Below are positions 1-7,651 of a stretch of 64,000 nucleotides of DNA, one piece after another. Position numbers and translations under genes: made by a program. The stretch is from Clostridiaceae bacterium HFYG-1003 (GTDB lineage: Bacteria; Bacillota; Clostridia; Clostridiales; Clostridiaceae), in assembly GCA_024579835.1 (NCBI GenBank), contig CP102060.1, positions 1,612,001 through 1,676,000 on the forward strand, in the 5' to 3' direction. Every line of letters starts with the position of its first letter. Positions within the stretch are counted from its first letter, which is position 1. Below the pieces are notes generated by a model. It saw nothing but the letters and a program-made list of their open reading frames with translations. It searched no databases and was not told the DNA's origin.

Positions 1-544
1 GTACTGATATGGACCTGACACCGGCTGGTCAACTGGTATTGATCGATGATTTCCCTGGCTCGGTCCAGATCCAATCTACTTCCGGCAACGAATTTCACGG
101 TATCTTTGGCTGTCAGCCATGAAAAATTCGAAACCAGCATCTTTCCCTCCATCCCGCTTCCCGGGAGCTTATAGTCCATGGTAAAGGCCGGTGGATTGTC
201 GATCCGGGAAATTTCTGACAGATCCATACTCCCATTGGTTTCAATCTCAACAGACAGTTCGCGGTCTCTTGACATCGCTTCGATGAGTTCTCGTCGATCG
301 GAATGGAGCAGCGGCTCCCCTCCGGTCAGTGTTACATGATGGATGCCGGTTTCTTTGATATACCGGCAGATCTCCTCTGTATTCATCAGTGTACACGGAA
401 CCTCTGCATGGTTTGCCCACGCGGTATCGCAATACGTGCAGTTCAGATGCAGCCCTGAAATCGGATAAAGACTGCCAGCTGGCCGGCTCGGGGTCCTTCC
501 CCGTTGATACTGACAAACTTTTCGACCACTCTATATCTTGTCAT
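1..544 (-). pseudogene. queE: 7-carboxy-7-deazaguanine synthase QueE, frameshifted and cut by the window edge
   Basis: QueE is a radical-SAM enzyme that converts carboxy-tetrahydropterin to 7-carboxy-7-deazaguanine in queuosine/preQ0 synthesis. The start at 544 overlaps the end of queD by 14 bases. The first part reads MTRYRVVEKFVSINGEGPR and on to FQGC, the family N-terminus with the first cysteine of the CxxxCxxC cluster. The frame then hits TGA at about 443-445. Shifting one base at about 446-448 restores LNCTYCDTAW, which holds the other two cluster cysteines. The frame then stays open to base 1, through LTGGEPLLH and VEIETNGS. A single missing base (most simply an A, giving C-N-L) explains this. 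The gene is therefore either a recent pseudogene or a sequencing error. The 3' end lies outside the window. Confidence 0.88.
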
Positions 545-968
545 TCGGATTCTCCTCATAGGATGCGCAGTTATTGGGTGTCTCGAAGACCGTGACCGAC
601 TTGACGCGGTATCCGCTGCCAGCCATCTGATCAAAGAAGTATTTGGCCAACCGCTCCGCCGTGGGACGAAAGTCCAGCTCTGCGACGCAGAAGCCTTCTT
701 CTCGTAAAGCTGACAGGGTTAAGGGCTTCAGCGATCCTTTTTCAATAATCAGGGCATGATCCAGGCCCTCCACAACTTTCTTGAGATCCCTCTTTAGCGT
801 TCTAAAATCCACCACCATGCCATCCAAGTGATTTCCGGTGTGCAGTAAACCCTCCATGATCTCCACCTGGACGCGCCAGCGATGCCCATGGATATTTTTA
901 CATTTGCCCTCGTAATTTGCCAGAAAATGGGCTGAATCAAAACTTTCCTCAGACTTCAGATAATACAT
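531..968 (-). CDS. queD: 6-carboxy-5,6,7,8-tetrahydropterin synthase QueD
   Basis: QueD makes 6-carboxytetrahydropterin from dihydroneopterin triphosphate, the step before QueE. The 145-residue length fits the family. The zinc-binding histidines are visible in FDSAHFL near residues 10-16 and in CKNIHGHRW near 23-31. The C-terminal half contains LDHALI and a PTAERLAKYFF stretch, both usual in this family. The start at 968 has an AAAGGAA ribosome site. It lies directly upstream of queE with overlapping ends, so the two should be co-translated. If the queE frameshift is real, this gene would feed a broken pathway. Confidence 0.92.
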   Translation of the reverse strand: MYYLKSEESFDSAHFLANYEGKCKNIHGHRWRVQVEIMEGLLHTGNHLDGMVVDFRTLKRDLKKVVEGLDHALIIEKGSLKPLTLSALREEGFCVAELDFRPTAERLAKYFFDQMAGSGYRVKSVTVFETPNNCASYEENPNDKI

Positions 969-1016
969 CTTAATTTGTTCCTTTCGCTTGACAGTCCCTT
1001 GCCATCCTACAGTTTA

Positions 1017-1058
1017 TCTGCCTGCTGTCATCTGCCCGCTGTCATCTGCCCGCCGACA
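1017..1058. repeat. Three 14-bp tandem repeats upstream of queD
   Basis: Three copies of TCTGCCYGCTGTCA-like units run head to tail (1017-1030, 1031-1044, 1045-1058, the last with CCGACA). They lie in the queD leader on the minus strand, about 50 bases before the start codon. I see no convincing preQ1 riboswitch fold around them. Confidence 0.6.
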
Positions 1059-1091
1059 TCTGACTGCAAATGTCAAAAACTAAAACCTAAT

Positions 1092-1118
1092 AAAAAAGAG
1101 GCGCAAAAACTACGCCTC
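1092..1118 (-). terminator. Rho-independent terminator
   Basis: On the minus strand a GAGGCG/CGCCTC stem is followed by a run of six T. It lies downstream of the acetyltransferase gene and upstream of queD, so it probably ends the former transcript and insulates the latter. Confidence 0.65.
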
Positions 1119-1304
1119 AAAAATCCGAACTGTGATTTGATCGATCCAAAAACCGACCAGCCACCTAAGATCCTCATAAGCCCTAGTTTTGATTTGAGAC
1201 AGGATGGTGCAAATGAACTGTCTTATTTATTCTATGGAAGTATAAGTTACAGGGAATGTAGGTGTCAAGCCATCGCATTCGACTTACCGAAGGATCAAAC
1301 GGGA

Positions 1305-1754
1305 TTACGCCTCAGGGGAGCACTCCTTGTACATCAGAATAACTGCTTCATTCGTTTGAAATCTATTCTTTTCATAAAATTTCGGAGCAGGTGCGAATCG
1401 ATTGGTATTCAGAGTAAATCCGGCCAGACTGTGTTCTACCGCATATTTTTCTGCTTCCTGGATCAGTATGGTTCCAATCCCCTGCCGCTGCAGTTTGGGA
1501 GTGACAAACATTTCTTCAATATACAGCTCACTGGCATTCCACCAGATCTTTTCCTTACAGAACATCGCGCCCACAATCTCATTCTGATCCTCGACCACAA
1601 AGCCGACAAACTTGTTCGACTCCACCAGATCCATCAGATACTCAGAGGCGGTTTCCAGGTCCCAATGGCATTGCCACATTTCGTTATTGTATACATCGCA
1701 CATCATTTCAGCACATGCAGGCACATGCTCGTCGATAAGGTTAAAGACGTTCAA
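1305..1754 (-). CDS. GNAT-family N-acetyltransferase
   Basis: About 149 residues. The protein transfers an acetyl group from acetyl-CoA to an unknown amine substrate. The acetyl-CoA site is visible as the beta-4 segment ELYIEEMFVTPKLQRQGIG followed by TILIQEAEKYA, which matches the V-x-P-x-x-x-x-x-G-x-G/A pattern of the fold. The C-terminus has the usual FYEKNRF turn. An upstream in-frame GTG overlaps the GGGAGGA ribosome site, so the TTG at 1754 (seven bases after GGAGG) is the likely start. The gene stands alone, with a terminator about 190 bases downstream. Its substrate cannot be read from the sequence. Confidence 0.8.
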   Translation of the reverse strand: MNVFNLIDEHVPACAEMMCDVYNNEMWQCHWDLETASEYLMDLVESNKFVGFVVEDQNEIVGAMFCKEKIWWNASELYIEEMFVTPKLQRQGIGTILIQEAEKYAVEHSLAGFTLNTNRFAPAPKFYEKNRFQTNEAVILMYKECSPEA

Positions 1755-2085
1755 ATGAATTCCTCCCACAATTTCTCAGCATAATTCTCATCCTACTATC
1801 GTTCTCTGATTCCTCCAACATTCTATCACTATTATAAATTCATTGTTAGGAAACATTCTGCAGAAACGGACATCTTATTCCCGTCCAATATCATGCTCGA
1901 GGATCAGAACCTGAACTTCTGGATTACTATCTTTTCAGTTTAATGAGGAAGAATAAATGATAATTGGATTTCATCAGACTTATTAAGCTTATTTTCAGTT
2001 ATAATATACACATGAAAACACAATGAGTCGCTGGATTGATTGGAAGTAAACGAGAACATCGAAATTATTTTATGTGAGGTTACTG
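1755..2085. other. Intergenic region between divergent genes
   Basis: About 330 bases with no gene, between the minus-strand acetyltransferase and the plus-strand membrane protein. A TATAAT box at 2000-2005 could be the -10 element for the rightward gene, but no good -35 is spaced for it. Nothing else stands out. Confidence 0.4.
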
Positions 2086-3048
2086 ATGGTAGGAACTGGT
2101 TTAAAAAAGCTGGCAGAAGAACTCGGTTTAAAAACCGATCAGGGTGTTGCCTATGGCGAATATCTTGGATTTAATGTGACGTTTTCCGAAGGAATGGGCT
2201 ACAAGCTGCTTGGTATCTCAACCAAGTCCCCTGACGCTGAGAAGGTTGATGCATTCCTGGCGAGCCTGCCGGACGATGATTCGCTTTTGAAAAATTTCCG
2301 AATCAACGCACTGAATATTCATGAGGACGCGGTCGTCGTGAACTTTCACGATAATCCGGGTACCATGAATAAGTTCCGTGATGCTCTGAACTGGATCCTG
2401 CCCCAGCTGAAATCCTATGGTTTTACTGGCAGTGGGTATTGTCCGTTATGCGGATCTTCCATCAGCCCCTCCGATCCCTGGAAACTGGATGAGATGGTGG
2501 CACACCACGTCCATCCAGGCTGTTCATCTGCTGCGGAAATGCAGTCTGCCAACCTGGTTGAGCAATTCATTTCAGAAGATACCGGCAGCTATGGCCGGGG
2601 CTTTCTCGGAGCTTTGGCCGGTGCTATTCTGGGTGCCATCCCCTGGGCAGTAGCTCTCTTTTTCGGATTCTTTGTCTCCATGCTCGGCTTTGTCATTGGA
2701 TTTTTGGCTCAGAAGGGTTATGACCTGGCAGGAGGCCGATATGGCAAAGGAAAAATCGCGATTGTCATCATCACCTCAGTGTTCGGTGTCATTCTTGGGA
2801 ATGTGCTCAGTGATGGCCTGATTCTAGGAACGATGATCAATGATGGTGAAATTGCCGAAGCTACTCTTCGCGATATCCCGCTGATGCTGACCGCAGCCTA
2901 TACCGACATTGAATTCCTGAAGGGTTCTATCCTTGATCTTGGCATGGGTCTGTTCTTTGCATTCCTCGGAATGATTGGCATGATCCGGGATCTGCGCAAC
3001 TCCGATCCGACCAGCAAACGCCGGATGAAAGACCTTCAGCAGGCATAA
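2086..3048 (+). CDS. Membrane protein with a CxxC zinc site, function unknown
   Basis: About 320 residues and not recognised. Residues 1-130 look soluble (LKKLAEELGLKTDQGVAYGEY...). A putative zinc knuckle follows, YCPLCG near residues 135-140 with HHVHPGC about 25 residues later. The second half is hydrophobic, with perhaps three or four membrane segments (GFLGALAGAILGAIPWAVAL, GKIAIVIITSVFGVILG, LGMGLFFAFLGMIGMI). The arrangement suggests a cytoplasmic sensor-like domain on a membrane anchor, but no function is claimed. A GTG at 2074 is an alternative start. The ATG at 2086 has a better GAGG site, seven bases upstream. It is monocistronic and ends in a strong terminator. Confidence 0.75.
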   Translation: MVGTGLKKLAEELGLKTDQGVAYGEYLGFNVTFSEGMGYKLLGISTKSPDAEKVDAFLASLPDDDSLLKNFRINALNIHEDAVVVNFHDNPGTMNKFRDALNWILPQLKSYGFTGSGYCPLCGSSISPSDPWKLDEMVAHHVHPGCSSAAEMQSANLVEQFISEDTGSYGRGFLGALAGAILGAIPWAVALFFGFFVSMLGFVIGFLAQKGYDLAGGRYGKGKIAIVIITSVFGVILGNVLSDGLILGTMINDGEIAEATLRDIPLMLTAAYTDIEFLKGSILDLGMGLFFAFLGMIGMIRDLRNSDPTSKRRMKDLQQA

Positions 3049-3064
3049 TAATTCACTGCTTCTC

Positions 3065-3122
3065 AATGAAGAAACCACCTGGTAAAGACTCCCGTGAGTC
3101 TTTACCAGGTGGTTTCTTCATT
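3065..3122 (+). terminator. Strong terminator, 27-bp perfect stem
   Basis: Arms 3065-3091 and 3096-3122 are perfectly complementary with a 4-base loop. The stem lies 17 bases after the membrane protein stop. It is AT-rich at the base and could work for transcripts from either side. The perfection over 27 bp is unusual. Confidence 0.85.
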
Positions 3123-3187
3123 GTGAGGGAGGTCGTTTTCTAGTAATAACGCACGTAGAAAACTTCAAAACACTCAGTACTTATCAT

Positions 3188-3787
3188 TTATGGAGAGTTC
3201 TCTTTCACCACGCTGGTGACGGGATCCATTTGATCGATAATTAGCTGCAATTCAGCGATTGCGGCTGTTTTGAGCTCCTCATCAATTTTCCCCGTCATCT
3301 CACCAGAGACTTCATAATATACCGGTCCTTTCTGAAATGTTCCCAAAACCTTCGTGTACCTTCCCGGAGTAACGTTTTGCGTTTGCCTATAATAATGGCT
3401 GACGTCTCGGAATTCCCAGGTCAGTTCCCTGTCAGAGAATTGATCCGTGGTTTGAGCCGAAATCATCAGTTGATAATAATGAGAGTTTGATAACTTTGTT
3501 GGTGTGATCGATATGACATACCCGTCCCAGTCGCCCTTTTGCCGGCTCCTGACCAGTGTGTATTCCGGAACTGAAACATAGGCATAGGGATCCTTCTCAA
3601 AGGGCACAAACTCAGGCACAAGAATATCCGTACCAAGAAATTGATCATTCACTTCAACAATGGATGTAACTATCTTTGACTTTACCGAAAAGTCAGCCAG
3701 GTAAGGCGGAATGAGTTTCCAGGCGTTGATCCCAGCCGAGACAATCAGTAATCCAACGAAAACTCCAGTTACTTTCTTCAAAGCCAT
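3188..3787 (-). CDS. Putative exported/membrane-anchored protein, unknown
   Basis: About 199 residues. The N-terminus has a short positive segment (LKK) and a single hydrophobic helix (VTGVFVGLLIVSAGINAW) with no lipobox, so it is probably a membrane anchor or uncleaved signal. The rest is soluble and presumably extracellular, with a YVISITPTKLSNSHYYQLMI stretch and no motif I can name. The GGAGG site sits only three bases before the ATG at 3787. A further ATG at 3802 lacks a ribosome site, and a TTG a few codons in is also possible. It is not in an obvious operon. The next gene, also minus strand, begins at 4616 and encodes another exported protein. Confidence 0.6.
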   Translation of the reverse strand: MALKKVTGVFVGLLIVSAGINAWKLIPPYLADFSVKSKIVTSIVEVNDQFLGTDILVPEFVPFEKDPYAYVSVPEYTLVRSRQKGDWDGYVISITPTKLSNSHYYQLMISAQTTDQFSDRELTWEFRDVSHYYRQTQNVTPGRYTKVLGTFQKGPVYYEVSGEMTGKIDEELKTAAIAELQLIIDQMDPVTSVVKENSP

Positions 3788-4085
3788 CGTCCTCCGGTTC
3801 ATATTATTGGGGATTAATGTCGGTCAGAATCAATTGGTATAAAATCACTTGTCCTTTATCGCTCCCGTATTAAGCGTTCCCACCAACAACAGGAGTTTTG
3901 GGATCCAGTATCAATCAAACAAGCTGTTTTAAGAATTATATTTTGGACCTCTGCCACAGCCATTGATATCCCACGTTATTAAAAATCTCTCTTCACCTCA
4001 GTAGTCAAGGAAACATAAATACCCGCAACCGCTGTTCTTCAATCCCCTGGATCCCGATTGAAAGATCATCAGATGAAAGGGGGTG

Positions 4086-4616
4086 TCAGACTCCCATATC
4101 ATCAATGAGCCACGGGGAGTTTTCATCTTTTCTAATTAGGAAGAACCACCATTCATACATTCCACTCTCTTGAGAACTTACGTAGTCATTCTTATACTCT
4201 ACTTCGTACATTACCTTAAACACTATAAGGTTCTCCATGGTTGTGCCATTGATGCTGCCTCTGCCATTTTTTAAGTAACTCTCGTACTGTTTTTGATCCG
4301 TTTCCTCTTCAATGAAGTTGAGATCTATATACTCCAAATTACCCAGCTCCCAGACTATGTTAGGAGCGTTCCAACGATCAGTGAGAGTAGACAAAACACC
4401 TTTTTCGTTTTTTCCATCCGAATACTTAAAGTAATTTTCAACAACCTCCATGGCTGGGTGAAATTCCGGAGTGCTTAAGGACTCTGTTTGATGCACAGCC
4501 CCACTCTGAGCACTGGCGGAGACTTGTTTTCCAGGATAGTAAAAATTGATGCCACAGCCTGTACTCCCGAGTACCATCGCAATGGCTAGTCCTGATGCGA
4601 GCATTCTGCTTTTCAT
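4086..4616 (-). CDS. Putative lipoprotein
   Basis: About 176 residues. The N-terminus MKSRMLASGLAIAMVLGSTGC is a lipoprotein signal with the lipidation cysteine near residue 21. The mature part begins with a Ser/Gln-rich linker (VSASAQSGAVHQTES). A globular domain follows with an MEVVENYFKYSDGKNEKGVL segment and a C-terminal EWWFFLIRKDENSPWLIDDMGV. That overall shape (helix, then a strand ending in WLIDDMG) resembles NTF2-like/DUF4829-type secreted domains, which is inference only. The open frame extends 25 codons further upstream, but GGGGAG lies just before the ATG at 4616. Confidence 0.75.
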   Translation of the reverse strand: MKSRMLASGLAIAMVLGSTGCGINFYYPGKQVSASAQSGAVHQTESLSTPEFHPAMEVVENYFKYSDGKNEKGVLSTLTDRWNAPNIVWELGNLEYIDLNFIEEETDQKQYESYLKNGRGSINGTTMENLIVFKVMYEVEYKNDYVSSQESGMYEWWFFLIRKDENSPWLIDDMGV

Positions 4617-5230
4617 TCTTCTCCCCTTTTCAGCCAGTGGATCTTGTAACCCAAAGGAATTTCCGTTTGATTGCTGTCCGTTCTGTTTCATCTTTAATTA
4701 AACCACATGGTATTTCATGAACTATGCTCTTTCATAATTGTTTCATCGGTTATCTGAATATTAAACTTTAAAACTTATTATTTAGTAACATAATGGTTAC
4801 AATCGCAGCCATATGGTTAAAGCCAACATCTTCATTCAACGTTTTGCCTAAATTTCATTGAAACAGAAGCCTTTTTACACAAACAGCAATACACTCCAAA
4901 CGGATCCCAATATCAAAAGTCAACTTATCCAGAAGCGCTTTCACACGTTCAAACAATGAGAACCCTGGGTGTTAAAGTTGGCCGACCGACCCCAGGATTC
5001 TCATTGTGCTTTTCACCTGCTTTATGGCAGTTTAGATCTTCAGGCAAGTCAAAGATCTTGGTAAGCAACAGTCCGCGTTATTCGGGGAATTTGAACCTTC
5101 CCTTGTCCGGTCTGCGGCGGGCATCTCTATCCCTGTGATTAAAGACTTCGATCAGTGAGAATCGATGAGGATAAACACTGTCATTTTCTGCTGTGTCGCA
5201 TAAGCTGCGCATATTTCCACGCCATGCGAT
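4617..5230. other. Intergenic region with an imperfect inverted repeat
   Basis: About 610 bases without a convincing gene. The one clear structure is an inverted repeat, arms 4954-4970 and 4989-5006 (CAATGAGAA-Y-CCTGGGT), with one mismatch and one bulge. It lacks a T-run, so it may be an old terminator or the end of a lost element. The open frame over 4956-5138 has no ribosome site and no coding character. Confidence 0.4.
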
Positions 5231-5254
5231 AAAAACCTACTCCTTCAGTAGGTT
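5231..5254 (-). terminator. Terminator after the reductase gene
   Basis: On the minus strand, AACCTAC and GTAGGTT arms with a 7-base loop are followed by TTTATC. It lies 60 bases beyond the reductase stop codon. Confidence 0.6.
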
Positions 5255-5315
5255 CGGATCATCACCCAACACTAAAAAAAGCCATCCGTCACTAGTGAAT
5301 GACCGTTTCTCTACT

Positions 5316-6263
5316 TCAGTCTGTCAGCCCCCGGGATCCGAATCCTTCCGAGTGGGGCGGGGATTTTTTCAGGATTTCCTCATAGAACCAATCATTAATC
5401 GGAGTTGCCACTCCATGGCGTGCCCCCAGGCGGCGGATGGTTCCGGCAAACAGTTCCACTTCCGTCTGGCGACCGGCTTCCACATCCTGAAGCATGGAGG
5501 GTTGTTGATCCGGCCCCAGACTATCGACGATCCTGAACCAGACGTCTATCTCAGCTTCCGGGATTGTCACCCCTTCCAGGGCAGCCAGCTTTCGTACTTC
5601 TTCCATTGCCTGACGCATGATTCGGCGGGAGTCGTTTTGATTTTCGTGAATTACCCGATAGGATCCGCCCAGAACAGCCAGTGTCTGATTCACTCCCGTA
5701 TTGAGCATGAGCTTGCTCCAAAGCTGATATCGGATATCCGGGCAGACTTCAAAGGCAATGCCCGCCTGGTCATAAAGAGCCACTACAGCCTGCAACCGTT
5801 CACTCTCAGTTCCGTCGGCTTCACCCAGGCGCCAGAACCCTGGCACAGTATAGTTCAGAGTTTGACCCACCCGGGTAGCATCCATTCCCTGTCCGACCGT
5901 GTAAAGCACTTTCTCCGCTCCCAGCGCCTCGCCGATGATCTCCTCACTGCTGATGCCGTTCAGCAGGGACATCAGAATGGTCTCCGGTCCTACAAAGGGT
6001 CGGACCAGCTCCAAAGCGGACGGCAGATCGTAGCTTTTTACTGCAAACAGGATCAGGTCCAGGTACTTGCCCCGGGGTGCGGAGACACAAGGGATACGAA
6101 GGGCCTGGCCGTTGACCTGAAATCCAGTTTGCTCATAACGCCGGCACCGCGATTCATCCGCTATGAACTGAACTCCTTCCGGCCCCAATGTTTTCACCAG
6201 ACGTTCTCCAAGGAGCAGTCCTAACGCTCCGGCACCGACGATGCCCACTTGATTGATCCTCAT
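5316..6263 (-). CDS. 2-dehydropantoate 2-reductase (ApbA/PanE family)
   Basis: About 315 residues, normal length for the family. It is an NADPH-dependent reductase of ketopantoate (coenzyme A pathway) or of another 2-oxo acid. The N-terminal Rossmann motif is VGIVGAGALGLLLGERL. The family landmark LILFAVKSYDL follows near residues 72-82, then MSLLNGISSEE. The C-terminal domain has the catalytic/structural KLMLNTGVNQTLAVLGG region (the lysine of SKLMLN is the expected catalytic residue) and PSMLQDVEAGRQTEVE. The start at 6263 follows AGAGGTGG. No pan genes are adjacent, so the physiological substrate is uncertain. Confidence 0.85.
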   Translation of the reverse strand: MRINQVGIVGAGALGLLLGERLVKTLGPEGVQFIADESRCRRYEQTGFQVNGQALRIPCVSAPRGKYLDLILFAVKSYDLPSALELVRPFVGPETILMSLLNGISSEEIIGEALGAEKVLYTVGQGMDATRVGQTLNYTVPGFWRLGEADGTESERLQAVVALYDQAGIAFEVCPDIRYQLWSKLMLNTGVNQTLAVLGGSYRVIHENQNDSRRIMRQAMEEVRKLAALEGVTIPEAEIDVWFRIVDSLGPDQQPSMLQDVEAGRQTEVELFAGTIRRLGARHGVATPINDWFYEEILKKSPPHSEGFGSRGLTD

Positions 6264-6859
6264 TATTCCACCTCTTTTGTTAACATGTTCTTTCCAGTAT
6301 AACGGATAGACTGCGCTCTGACCACTGCAACTGGCATCTTTGTTGATGATCTGTGAAAATGTCACCTTGTATGTGTGCTGTGATTATGTCACCTTCAAAA
6401 TTATACTTTAATGGGTGAAAATCAATATGTCATCAAGGAAGCCAAGAGCTTCATCATTCCAGATGAAATCCCTAATCGAAACCGGCCCCTCAGCAAACAG
6501 CTCAGCTTCTGAACATAACTGAGCGTAGGTACAACGCTTGAAGACCAACGCGAGGGAGGCCGACCATCCAGCAGTTTTCCATGGAAACAAAGGGGAAATC
6601 TCGATGTTTTTCCCATAGGTCCTGTGTATCGATGTTGCGCGATGGACCATCATCTGCGGATTGTCTTGAATTCCACAAGCACGCCAAAACCAGCTGCACT
6701 GGCATCTGGTTTTGGCGTTCCATGAAGGTGACAACACCACCGTTGATCAGCAGGCATTCACCAATTTGAGCAATCGCAATAAAATGGCCTTGTCACTGAA
6801 TTCCTTTGTGGTTATTTCACTCTAATGATACCGGCCTTAGCGGAAGCTAAGACCGGTAA
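6264..6859. other. Gene-free region with hairpins, possible mobile-element relic
   Basis: About 600 bases. Three overlapping minus-strand open frames (6408-6740) look non-coding, because a 13-bp perfect hairpin (6681-6693/6706-6718) runs through them and no ribosome site is present. Two direct repeats resembling GTGAWWATGTCACCTT occur at about 6356-6367 and 6381-6395, as in the internal end repeats of some IS elements. A second hairpin, 6829-6841/6846-6858 (TACCGGCCTTAGC and partner), touches the end of the IS21 copy. Confidence 0.4.
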
Positions 6860-6889
6860 TATTCACTTTGAAGTCCACTAACATTGGGT

Positions 6890-7651
6890 TTAGAGTCCAG
6901 TTAAGTCCAATGTTTTTTTCCCTGAGGCAATTTCTCGCATGTTGATGATCCCAGTTTCTATGAAAACGGCATTGTGTATGATTCGGTCCATAATAGCGTC
7001 CGCATGGACGCCCCCTCCGAGTTTGTTGTGCCAATCTTCCTTCCGAAATTGGGTACAGAATATAGTCGAACCAGAATCGTATCGCCGTTCAATAAGCTCA
7101 AACAGGAAATGCTGTTCTAAGTCAGAAATCTCATCCATCAGCCACTCATCGATAATCAGTAATGGGATTCCAGAATATTTCTTTAAGAGCTTATGTGGTC
7201 CACCGGTTATTAGTGTGGACTCATCGTATTCCATGAGCAAATCAGGCATCCGAATATATCGAGTCCGAAATTGCATCTTACAGGCTTGTTTTCCCAGCAC
7301 ACACCCCAGATATGTTTTGCCGGATCCGGTGAAACCCTGCAGAATAATGTTCGTGTTAGTTTTGATATATTGGCAGGTCGCGAGCTCCAAGATCATTTAT
7401 TTTTCCACACCCCTTGGTGCGTAGAGGACATCGCCGATATCTGCAGAGGGTATTCTCAGTCGGGCAGACTTAAGAAGACGGTGAAACTTGGCTACGAATT
7501 TTTCCTGATAGAGGTAGTCGATCATCATTTGCAGACGTTCATCAAACGTCAGGCTGTTGCTATGAGCCTCAATATGCTGCATTTCCAGATAGCTGATGAG
7601 TTCCGACAAGTTCAATTCATTTAGCTTTCTGCGCGTTTCTTCGTTTATCAT
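6890..7651 (-). pseudogene. istB: IS21-family helper ATPase IstB, interrupted by an in-frame stop
   Basis: IstB is a DnaC-like AAA+ ATPase that assembles on target DNA and stimulates IstA. The N-terminal part (7397-7651, 84 residues) ends ...YAPRGVEK and then TAA. The next codon in the same frame is ATG and the rest follows (MILELATCQYI, Walker A GFTGSGKTYLG, Walker B LLIIDEW). The family has a residue such as Q or S at the stop position, so one base change (for example CAA to TAA) would explain it. The TAAATG could allow reinitiation, giving two polypeptides. The start overlaps the istA stop by ATGA. Confidence 0.85.

Noticed and set aside
1000-1130. preQ1 riboswitch upstream of queD
   Set aside because: The stem at 1098-1118 is a terminator with a T-run and lacks the A-rich tail and pseudoknot pattern of preQ1-I.
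975-1784. 269-codon plus-strand frame
   Set aside because: Antisense to the GNAT gene and its terminator, with no ribosome site and no domain.
4956-5138. 60-codon frame in the 4.6-5.2 kb gap
   Set aside because: No ribosome site, overlaps an inverted repeat, no protein-like composition.
5193-6224. 343-codon plus-strand frame
   Set aside because: Mirror of the ketopantoate reductase gene; the minus strand has the Rossmann motif and a ribosome site.
6408-6740. Overlapping minus-strand frames upstream of the reductase
   Set aside because: No ribosome site or domain, and a 13-bp perfect hairpin runs through them.
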